A stretch of DNA of 8,586 bases from Tardiphaga sp. (lineage in GTDB: Bacteria > Pseudomonadota > Alphaproteobacteria > Rhizobiales > Xanthobacteraceae). Of this stretch, positions 1 to 5,960 are shown in pieces. Where the stretch lies: assembly GCA_028290765.1 (NCBI GenBank), contig JAQGJF010000918.1, forward strand, positions 1 through 8,586. Reading direction: 5' to 3'. Each line of letters opens with the position of its first letter. Position 1 is the stretch's first letter. Below the pieces are notes generated by a model. It had not been told where the DNA came from, searched no databases, and was given only the letters and a program-made list of their open reading frames with translations. Made by a program: the position numbers and the translations under genes.

Positions 1-227
1 AATTTGGTAAAAAGTCTCTCGACCGCATGCCGAAAACATCGACACCCGGTTCCACGACCACCGACATGCTTGGCTCTTAACCTCAATAACGATTGTCATT
101 TTCAGTTCATTTAATGCGACCGCGAAAGAGAGTAAACAAACTGCAAATTTCGCGCGCTTTCCGTCATCCTGGAGGCCGCGATACGCCCGAACAAAGGCAA
201 CAACGGGCAAACATGGAGCGCGTCAAT
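1..227. other. Upstream region of the cupin gene, no gene recognised
   Basis: This stretch is somewhat richer in A/T than the genes that follow, as expected of a promoter region. An open frame reaches back from the cupin gene to a TTG at 93, but the extra residues are basic and low in complexity, match no domain I know, and no good ribosome binding site precedes that TTG. No -35/-10 pair with normal spacing is convincing: TTGTCA at 93-98 and TTTAAT at 110-115 are only 11 bases apart. The promoter of the downstream operon probably lies here or further left, but I cannot place it. Confidence 0.4.
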
Positions 228-1163
228 ATGAATTCGATGAACATGAACCGCGATATCATTGTCGACTGGCAGTCCCATCACGAGATCCTGTTCGGTCAGC
301 ATGCCATCAAGCTTCGGCACCGGCTGGCGGAGACAGGGCTGTTCACCCGGGAAGCGTTGGGCCAAGTCATCGAGCGCTGCCCCAGGCACGAGCTCGGACT
401 TGAATCGGTCAGCGGCTCGGCGGACCGTCCGGTGCGCATTTATGGCGAACTCGGCAAGGCATCGGGTCTCGATGCCATCGCGGCGATCGAAAAAGGCCGC
501 ATGTGGATGAACATCCGCCGGGTCATGGACTGGGCGCCGGAGTATCACGAACTGCTCGACAACATCTTCGAGGAATTCGAAGCGCGGATACCCGACTTCA
601 AGACCTTCAAGCGCAACATCGGCATCCTGATCTCCTCGCCGAATGCCTTCGTGCCCTATCACGCCGACATCCAGGGCCAGTCGCTCTGGCAGATCTCCGG
701 CGTCAAGCGTGTGTTCGTTTATCCGCGCTCCGACGTCTTCATGACGCCGAAGAACGTCGAAAGGATCCTGCTGCGCGAAACCACCGAAGAGATGCCCTAT
801 CAAGGCTGGTTCGACGAACAGGCCACGACCTACGACCTTCATCCCGGTGAAATGCTGACATGGCCGCTCTACGCGCCGCACAAGGTCGTGAACCATGACT
901 GCCTCAACATATCCGTGACCATGGAGCACTGGACCCAGTCGATCTGGAATTCCTATGCCGTTCACTACGGCAACGGCGTCCTGCGGCGCACCCTCGGCCT
1001 CAAGAACACCTCCACCAAGGACCACGGGCTTCACGTCTACCCGAAGGCGGCCTCCGCCTATCTGTGGAAGAAGATGGGCAAGCAGATCAGCGGCGACGTC
1101 GTCAAGGCGCGCAATTTCCGGATCGACGCAACAAGCGAAAACGGTCGCGCCGATATTGCCTGA
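228..1163 (+). CDS. Cupin/JmjC-like domain protein, putative Fe(II)-dependent oxygenase
   Basis: A 311-residue protein with the signature of the cupin_8/JmjC-like fold. A proximal HxD pair (His145, Asp147, in a PYHAD context) is followed about 70 residues later by a distal histidine (His218, in APHKVVNH), just after a HPGEM turn at 205-209. Together these would form the two-His-one-carboxylate iron site of 2-oxoglutarate-dependent hydroxylases. The substrate cannot be read from sequence. No signal peptide or membrane segment is visible, so it is probably cytoplasmic. I chose ATG 228 because GGAG at 215-218 lies 9 bases upstream. ATG 213, 237 and 243 and TTG 93 are in-frame alternatives. It ends 33 bases before the acyltransferase gene and is probably cotranscribed with it and the flippase, so a role in modifying a surface glycan or its precursor is inferred. 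The fold call is fairly safe; the enzymatic activity is not proven. Confidence 0.75.
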   Translation: MNSMNMNRDIIVDWQSHHEILFGQHAIKLRHRLAETGLFTREALGQVIERCPRHELGLESVSGSADRPVRIYGELGKASGLDAIAAIEKGRMWMNIRRVMDWAPEYHELLDNIFEEFEARIPDFKTFKRNIGILISSPNAFVPYHADIQGQSLWQISGVKRVFVYPRSDVFMTPKNVERILLRETTEEMPYQGWFDEQATTYDLHPGEMLTWPLYAPHKVVNHDCLNISVTMEHWTQSIWNSYAVHYGNGVLRRTLGLKNTSTKDHGLHVYPKAASAYLWKKMGKQISGDVVKARNFRIDATSENGRADIA

Positions 1164-1196
1164 CCTGAACCTTTGCACGCCCGAAAGAACAGCTTG

Positions 1197-2312
1197 ATGT
1201 TGGCCGTCGATCAGCAATCGCTTCAGCTCGATGTCACCGTGGACGTCGAGCCGGAATTCGATTTTGGGTCCGCGGAGTACCGCGCTTTCCACAATTTGCG
1301 GCGGGCAACGGTGTTCCAGGCACCGCTGTGGCTCGACATGATCCACCGCAGGCTCGTTCCCAATCTTTCGGCCAGGCCATATACCCTGACCGTCCGAAAC
1401 CGGCACGACCGCGTCCTGCTCGCGGTCATACCCCTCGTGGTCCAGAAATCGGCGGGCCTGGCCATTGTGCAGCCGGCCGATTTCGGCGTCTGCGATTACA
1501 ACAGCGTCGTTGCCGATCCGCTGGTGCTCGAAACGCTGTGCCGGGATGCATCCGTGCTGCAGCGGATCGACGATCTGCTTGACGTCGGCAGCGTGCTGAT
1601 GTTTCGGAAAGTCCGGGATGACGGCTTCGATGCCAGCCGGTTGTTCAAAAAGACCACGGCAACGCCATGCGAGAACGCTGCCTATCACAGCGAAATCGGC
1701 GACGATTTCGAAGCCTGGCAGCGCCGAACCGTCAGCCGGAAATTCTCCAAGGAACTGGGCCGGCTGGGCCGCCAGATCGAGCGCGAATTCGGCCGCTATG
1801 AACACCGCCAGGCGGAGACCGAGGCGGAAATCCGCGAAGCGCTTTCTTTCCTGCGCGATACGCGAAAAGGAAGGTTCGACGGCGATCTGCTCGATAGCGA
1901 GATCTATTTTTCGTTCTATTGCGATTACGCCGTCGCCGCGGCTAAATCGGGCGAAGCCGTCACCTATGTCAGCTATCTCAACGGAAAGCCGGTTGCGGTA
2001 TTGTTCGGCCTAACCGGCGAGGACGAATTCCACGCCGTCCTGATCGGTTCCGACATCGACAATTACGGACGCTTCTCGGTCGGCATCCAGATCATCTACC
2101 GCGTCATCAAGCTGCGCTTCGACCAGGGCTTCCAGCGCTTCGACATGGGCCTCGGCAACACCGGATACAAATCGCAGTTCCGGGTCGACGAAACCATGCT
2201 GCACAATTTTACTTCCTCACGATCGCTGGCGGGCTCGGCCTTGTCGTTCATCTATCACCGGACCAAGCCGCTCAAGAACGCGCTCAAGAAATACGCACCG
2301 CAGCTGCGCTAG
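1197..2312 (+). CDS. GNAT-family acyltransferase, CelD/BcsL type
   Basis: A 371-residue protein of the acetyltransferase-6 (CelD/BcsL-like) group, which has two tandem GNAT-like halves and is commonly found in polysaccharide loci. Visible features are the N-terminal half with FQAPLWLDMI near 40-49 and a YNSVVADP segment near 101-108. The C-terminal half holds the acyl-CoA-binding fold, from YVSYLNGKPVAVLFG at 257-271 to FDMGLGNTGYKSQF at 315-328, the most typical part of the family. A basic, helical segment at 180-200 links the two halves. It is predicted to transfer an acyl group from acyl-CoA (possibly acyl-ACP) to a sugar or other cell-surface precursor in the cytoplasm; the exact substrate is unknown. 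I start at ATG 1197, with GAAAG at 1183-1187 as a modest ribosome binding site; TTG 1173 is an in-frame alternative. It sits 33 bases after the cupin gene and 22 bases before the flippase, consistent with one operon. Confidence 0.85.
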   Translation: MLAVDQQSLQLDVTVDVEPEFDFGSAEYRAFHNLRRATVFQAPLWLDMIHRRLVPNLSARPYTLTVRNRHDRVLLAVIPLVVQKSAGLAIVQPADFGVCDYNSVVADPLVLETLCRDASVLQRIDDLLDVGSVLMFRKVRDDGFDASRLFKKTTATPCENAAYHSEIGDDFEAWQRRTVSRKFSKELGRLGRQIEREFGRYEHRQAETEAEIREALSFLRDTRKGRFDGDLLDSEIYFSFYCDYAVAAAKSGEAVTYVSYLNGKPVAVLFGLTGEDEFHAVLIGSDIDNYGRFSVGIQIIYRVIKLRFDQGFQRFDMGLGNTGYKSQFRVDETMLHNFTSSRSLAGSALSFIYHRTKPLKNALKKYAPQLR

Positions 2313-2334
2313 ACGTGCAGGCCAGGATTAGACC

Positions 2335-3687
2335 GTGAAAATCAGCGCCGCGATCGGCAAGTACAACGAGCTTCGCCAGAATCCCGCCATGCTCGGGATG
2401 GCCGGCGTATTCGTGCTTCGGATAGCGATCACCGCGTCGAATTTCGCACTGATCTCGCTGGCCGCGCGCGCGCTCGGCGAGGCCAGCTTCGGGACTTACT
2501 CGATCCTGTTCAGCGCCGCGGGCCTGTTCTGCATCGTTGCGACCTTCGGTCAGCAGGTTCTGGTGATGCGGTCGTGGAGTGAATATTCCTCCGTCGACCG
2601 ACCGGGCCTGCTCAAGGGTGCGCTGATTTTCAGTGCCCTCACCTGCCTTGCCGGCAGCCTGCTGGTCGCCATTCCGTTTTACGGCTGGTTTGCCGCAAGT
2701 CACTCCCCGCTGCTGGCGATCTGCGTCACCTTCTATCTGGTCACGCTGTCGATCGTCATGACCACATCGCATCTGGTCCGCACCGCGATCGGCGTCGGAA
2801 TCGGCGACGGTCTCGGCAATCTGCTGCTGGTGATTCCGCCAATTCTCTATCTGCTGTTCGGCCTTGCCTCACGAACCAAAACCGAGGTCGATACGCTGTT
2901 TTTCCTGATGGCCGCGGGTGGTAGCGCCGCCATCGTCATTCATGCCGTCCTGATGTGGCGCAGGATCCACAGCCTGTTCCCCGGCTTCATGGCGTGCCGG
3001 CCGGCCTTCGATATTCCGCGCTGGCGCGAACGCTCGCTCAAGCTGTGGATCTCCAATGCGCTCGAGGCGTCGAACCAGTATGTCGATGTGCTGATCATCG
3101 GCGCGCTGATGAACCCGTCGGTCGCCGGCGCCTATTTCGTGACGACGCGGCTCGCCAACGCCTTCGCGATGGCCACCGACGCCATTCACATGTTCTCGAC
3201 CCGGCATATTCCCGATCTCTATTACCGCGGCCAGTTCACGGCGCTGAATACGCTGCTGGATTCGGTCGCCGGCGTGACCCTAGCCGTTCTTGCGGCCGGC
3301 ATGATTGTGATCCTGGGCGGCGGCCACTGGCTGCTGATGGCGTTCAGCGACGCCTATGTGCCCTATTACGGCGCCCTGGCCGTCCTGTCCTTCGGGATGG
3401 CCGCGGTCGCCGCTGCCGGGCCCTCAGGTTCGATCCTGATGCTGACCGGACACGAAGGCCGCTACCTCGCCATCATCGGCGTCACCGTGCTGATCCGCAC
3501 GATCGGCTTCTTCGTGCTGATCCCGGCTTTCGGCGTGATCGGCGCCGTCGCCGCGACCACCGTGTCGTTTGTCTGCATGGCCTTGATGCTGCGCACATCA
3601 GCGAAGAATGTCGCGGGCATCGACGGATCGGTGCTTCGGCTGGTGACAAGGTTTCGTCACCCGCAGGTTTCGGTGCCGGCCGAGTAG
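2335..3687 (+). CDS. Wzx-like polysaccharide flippase (MOP superfamily)
   Basis: A 450-residue integral membrane protein with about 12 hydrophobic segments, including 19-41, 54-76, 93-115, 125-147, 158-177, 187-207, 245-268, 305-328, 373-395 and 397-419. Size and layout match O-antigen/exopolysaccharide translocases. The N-terminus (LAARALGEASFGTYSIL, 42-58) is the classic first-loop signature of this superfamily, and basic residues near 209-234 mark the mid-protein cytoplasmic loop between the two six-helix bundles. It is expected to flip a lipid-linked oligosaccharide across the inner membrane. The start is GTG 2335, preceded by AGGA at 2324-2327 with 7 bases of spacing. It is the third gene of the plus-strand operon. 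Its stop lies only 11 bases from the stop of the convergent ATP-grasp gene, and I see no hairpin terminator between them. Substrate specificity cannot be inferred. Confidence 0.88.
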   Translation: MKISAAIGKYNELRQNPAMLGMAGVFVLRIAITASNFALISLAARALGEASFGTYSILFSAAGLFCIVATFGQQVLVMRSWSEYSSVDRPGLLKGALIFSALTCLAGSLLVAIPFYGWFAASHSPLLAICVTFYLVTLSIVMTTSHLVRTAIGVGIGDGLGNLLLVIPPILYLLFGLASRTKTEVDTLFFLMAAGGSAAIVIHAVLMWRRIHSLFPGFMACRPAFDIPRWRERSLKLWISNALEASNQYVDVLIIGALMNPSVAGAYFVTTRLANAFAMATDAIHMFSTRHIPDLYYRGQFTALNTLLDSVAGVTLAVLAAGMIVILGGGHWLLMAFSDAYVPYYGALAVLSFGMAAVAAAGPSGSILMLTGHEGRYLAIIGVTVLIRTIGFFVLIPAFGVIGAVAATTVSFVCMALMLRTSAKNVAGIDGSVLRLVTRFRHPQVSVPAE

Positions 3688-3698
3688 CCCACGCTCCT

Positions 3699-4856
3699 CT
3701 ACAAAATCGCGTGCGGAACAAAGCGCGACATGTTTCCCGTGATCGGATTGTCGTCTTCGCGGATCGACAGTCCGCACGGCGTACCGTCGACGATCCAGCT
3801 GCCGAGCACCGGATGCTGCCCGGAAAATTCCGGCAACGGCGCCAGCGCCTGGCGGATAAAGCCTTCGGCGCCATAGGGCCCCGGTTGCTGGTCGATCGGG
3901 CTGCCGGCGCTGACCAGCGTGACATTGGCGCCTTCACGCGAATACAGCGGCTTGCGAACATAGGACGTCCCAAGGCTGGCCGCGGCCTCTTCGTCGTCAA
4001 AATACGCCGGCAGCAAATTGGGATGCCCCGGAAACATCGACCATAGCAGCGGCAGAATGCCCTTGTTGGACAGGATCGCCTTCCACGGCGGTTCGATCCA
4101 GCGCGTCGAAGCGCCTTTCAGATTGGCGCCGAAAGTTTCGCGAAACATCCACTCCCAGGGATAGAGCTTGAACGCCAATTCGATCACCTGGTCGTCGAGA
4201 TCGACAAAACTGCCGTCGCCGCGCAGCCCGATCGCGGCGATATCGATCAGGGATGTATTCAGACCGGCCTGCTGCGCGACATCCGCAAGATAATACAAGG
4301 TGCCGGCGTCCTCGGCGCTTTGCAGGGTGCCCGCGAGATGCAGGCGGCGGCCATCGGCGACTGTCTTCCAGGCATCGATCAGGCGTTCATGCAGCGAGTT
4401 GAACTGGTCGGCGCGCTTCGGAATGATCTGGCGTTCGATCGCCTGTTCCAGCCAGGTCCATTGATACACCGCGGCCTCGAACAGCGAGGTCGGGGTGTCG
4501 GCATTGTATTCGAGCAGTTTTGCCGGACCGATGCCGTCGAAGCGCAGATCGATCCGGCCGTAGAGGCTGCGGTCGCGGCGCTGCCAGCTGGCGGCGATCA
4601 AGGTCCAGAACGCTTCCGGGATTTTCAGCAGCCGCAACAGGCGTTCGTCGCCGACGGCGCGGGCCACCAGTTCCAGGCACATGGCGTTGATTTCGCCGGT
4701 CGGCGCTTCGATCTGGTGTTCGATTTCATCCAGCGAAAAGGCGTAATAGGCCCGCTCGTCCCAGTAACGCTGCCCACCCTCGCTGTGAAAATCGAACCCG
4801 GTCGCGGCCGCCGTCGCCTGCCAGTCGTCGCGTTCCGCACAAACGATACGGCGCAT
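3699..4856 (-). CDS. Glutathionylspermidine synthase-family ATP-grasp ligase (YjfC/YgiC-like)
   Basis: A 385-residue protein matching the C-terminal synthetase domain of glutathionylspermidine synthase, and close in length to E. coli YgiC and YjfC. The N-terminal amidase of bifunctional GspS is absent. Seen motifs are GRIDLRFD at 100-107, LLEYNADTPTSLFEA at 114-128, YPWEWMF at 232-238, WIEPPWKAILSNKG at 253-266, YVRKPLYSREGANV at 299-312, and the C-terminal IREDDNPITGNMSRFVPH at 365-382. The RFD and EYN pairs look equivalent to the Mg-ATP-binding residues of GspS, and Lys259/Lys265 and Arg301/Lys302 are candidate nucleotide ligands, so the ATP-grasp site appears intact. It should form an amide bond between a carboxylate and an amine, but the true substrates of the stand-alone family are not established. 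It starts at ATG 4856, 7 bases after the stop of the upstream small gene and without a clear ribosome binding site, which suggests translational coupling. An in-frame extension upstream to 5084 runs antiparallel through the small gene in another frame and is not supported. Confidence 0.9.
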   Translation of the reverse strand: MRRIVCAERDDWQATAAATGFDFHSEGGQRYWDERAYYAFSLDEIEHQIEAPTGEINAMCLELVARAVGDERLLRLLKIPEAFWTLIAASWQRRDRSLYGRIDLRFDGIGPAKLLEYNADTPTSLFEAAVYQWTWLEQAIERQIIPKRADQFNSLHERLIDAWKTVADGRRLHLAGTLQSAEDAGTLYYLADVAQQAGLNTSLIDIAAIGLRGDGSFVDLDDQVIELAFKLYPWEWMFRETFGANLKGASTRWIEPPWKAILSNKGILPLLWSMFPGHPNLLPAYFDDEEAAASLGTSYVRKPLYSREGANVTLVSAGSPIDQQPGPYGAEGFIRQALAPLPEFSGQHPVLGSWIVDGTPCGLSIREDDNPITGNMSRFVPHAIL

Positions 4857-4863
4857 GACGGGC

Positions 4864-5286
4864 TCAGCCGCCGCCGGAAAAATGCGAGCCGAAAGCGTGG
4901 GCGAACGATCCGAAGCCGCCACGCGAGACGCCGCCCTCCGACGAGCCGGACGAAGAGCTGGATGAGGACGACCCGGACGACGAGTCGCCGCCGAAGAAGC
5001 TGGTCCGCGACGACGAACCGCCGCTGGAATAGCCGTGCCCGCCACCGCCGGAAGATGACGACGAACCGCGCGGCGCGCAATCATTGGGCTGTCCGGGCGC
5101 CGCCGCCATGCCGGGCCGGTTCGGCTGGCAATTCTCCGACGGCATCAGGGCATAGGCACCACTGCCGAGCGCAACCGTCCCCATCAGCAGCAAAGCAACG
5201 TGGCCGGAGCGTTTCACCGGCGCGGCCGGCGACGGTACCGCAGGCGGCCGGCGGCTCCCGAATTCCTTGTTCGGTTGATCGGACAT
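4864..5286 (-). CDS. Small Ser/Gly-rich single-pass membrane protein (YjfM/YgiB-like, DUF1190 tentative)
   Basis: A 140-residue protein with three parts. A proline-rich, basic N-terminus (1-26) is followed by one hydrophobic segment at about 28-47 (HVALLLMGTVALGSGAYAL) that could be an uncleaved anchor or a signal sequence. The exported part has two cysteines (Cys53, Cys70), able to form a disulfide, and a very low-complexity Ser/Gly tail from 74 onward. The tail includes a near-continuous serine run at 102-113 and ends in SRGGFGSFAHAFGSHFSGGG. Position between DUF350 and ATP-grasp genes, the single membrane segment and the Ser/Gly tail with SRGGFG point to the DUF1190 family (E. coli YgiB, YjfM), although it is shorter than YgiB and the body is too degenerate for me to be certain. 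The start is ATG 5286, 1 base after the upstream stop; ATG 5328 would overlap the upstream gene. As an envelope protein beside an amide ligase it is a candidate substrate or partner of that enzyme (inference). Confidence 0.75.
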   Translation of the reverse strand: MSDQPNKEFGSRRPPAVPSPAAPVKRSGHVALLLMGTVALGSGAYALMPSENCQPNRPGMAAAPGQPNDCAPRGSSSSSGGGGHGYSSGGSSSRTSFFGGDSSSGSSSSSSSSGSSEGGVSRGGFGSFAHAFGSHFSGGG

Positions 5287-5287
5287 G

Positions 5288-5692
5288 TCAGATGACCATC
5301 GAGGCTGCGTTGAGCGCGCCGGCGGCAAGCGACGCCAGCCCCAGCCAGATCGCAGGGGCTAGCTCGCCCGCCGCGATCCGGTCCGACAGATTGGGCACCG
5401 GAATGCGGACCGCGAAATACACCGCGACCTGCACGATCAGGGCGATCACGCTCCAGATCAGGCAATCGACGACATTGGCGGAATGAACGATGGCGCTGAC
5501 CACCGGCAGCACGAAGCCCAGCAGGCTTAAGCCCAGCGCGATCGCGGCCGAGGGCACGTTTTCGCGGATCAGCTTGAACTCGTCATGCGGCGTGATGCGC
5601 ATATAGACCAGCAGATAGAGCACCACCGCGACGACGCCGGTGCAGAAATAGACCAGAAACGCGGGAAGGCCGGCTAACGACTGAAGCAGCAC
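5288..5692 (-). CDS. DUF350 (YjfL-like) inner-membrane protein
   Basis: A 134-residue membrane protein with four hydrophobic segments (about 9-31, 50-72, 77-96, 111-132), arranged as two similar two-helix halves as in DUF350. The family-typical YMRITPHDEF at about 30-39, which follows the first helix, and the KLIREN turn before helix two are present. The biochemical role of DUF350 is unknown; it is repeatedly found beside GspS-like ATP-grasp genes, as here. I chose GTG 5692 because GGGGG at 5701-5705 lies 8 bases upstream; an in-frame TTG at 5707 would add five residues and has no good ribosome binding site. It is the first gene of a three-gene minus-strand operon, its stop one base from the start of the next gene, which implies coupled translation. 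The promoter must lie in the divergent region to its right. Confidence 0.85.
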   Translation of the reverse strand: MLLQSLAGLPAFLVYFCTGVVAVVLYLLVYMRITPHDEFKLIRENVPSAAIALGLSLLGFVLPVVSAIVHSANVVDCLIWSVIALIVQVAVYFAVRIPVPNLSDRIAAGELAPAIWLGLASLAAGALNAASMVI

Positions 5693-5950
5693 TGGTATCG
5701 CCCCCAAATGGCGCAGCGAAGAATCGATCTGCAGTATGTCAGTACTGTCGAACGGTGAGCCGGTTCACACAAGGGCTGGAAAATATGCCCTAGACTGCCG
5801 CCAGCCTGAGCGGTGCCGGTCCGTTTGCGTTGCGACAGCGGACGGCGCTTTTACGGCGGACTGCCATCCGACCCCGGAAAACACCTCGCCTCCAGCGGGT
5901 GTCCGGTATATGTTGCAATCATCATCGTCGTCGCAGCTCTCATTTATTTC
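5693..5950. other. Divergent intergenic region between DUF350 operon and PLD gene
   Basis: About 250 bases separate the DUF350 gene (leftward) and the PLD gene (rightward), and must hold both promoters. I see no canonical -35/-10 pair with proper spacing on either strand; weak candidates such as TTGCAA at 5913-5918 lack a -10 at the right distance. The only ordered element is the short inverted repeat at 5732-5747. The region stays open in the PLD frame back to 5736, but that extension matches nothing and would bypass the strong ribosome binding site at 5951. Confidence 0.5.
5732..5747. promoter_or_regulatory. Short inverted repeat, possible operator
   Basis: CAGTA at 5732-5736 is mirrored by TACTG at 5743-5747 with a 6-base spacer, a perfect 5-base dyad in the divergent region about 40 bases upstream of the DUF350 start. 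Dyads of this size between divergent genes can be regulator sites, but five-base arms also occur by chance. I match it to no known regulator. Confidence 0.2.
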
Positions 5951-5956
5951 AGGAGG
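5951..5956 (+). promoter_or_regulatory. Strong Shine-Dalgarno of the PLD gene
   Basis: AGGAGG, a perfect anti-16S match, ends 4 bases before ATG 5961. It decides the start of the PLD gene against the longer open frame that reaches back to 5736, and suggests efficient translation. Confidence 0.85.
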
Positions 5957-5960
5957 GTAC

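Noticed and set aside
77..90. CtrA-like site around TTAACCTCAATAAC
   Set aside because: The spacing does not fit TTAA-N7-TTAA and the second half is ATAAC.
93..227. N-terminal extension of the cupin gene from TTG 93
   Set aside because: No ribosome binding site, basic low-complexity translation, and a better start at ATG 228 with GGAG.
111..1805. Long open frame on the minus strand, antisense to the cupin and acyltransferase genes
   Set aside because: Translation shows no domain, and it spans two recognisable sense genes and the gap between them. Long antisense frames are expected in GC-rich DNA with strong third-position bias.
2955..4046. 363-residue plus-strand frame across the end of the flippase gene and into the ATP-grasp gene
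   Set aside because: Arginine-rich shadow frame without recognisable motifs, overlapping two well-supported genes.
5750..5766. LexA-like box GAAC...GTTC in the divergent region
   Set aside because: The alphaproteobacterial SOS box is GAAC-N7-GTTC; here the spacer is 9 bases.
5736..5960. 75-residue in-frame extension upstream of the PLD gene
   Set aside because: No domain or signal peptide in it, and a perfect AGGAGG sits directly before ATG 5961.
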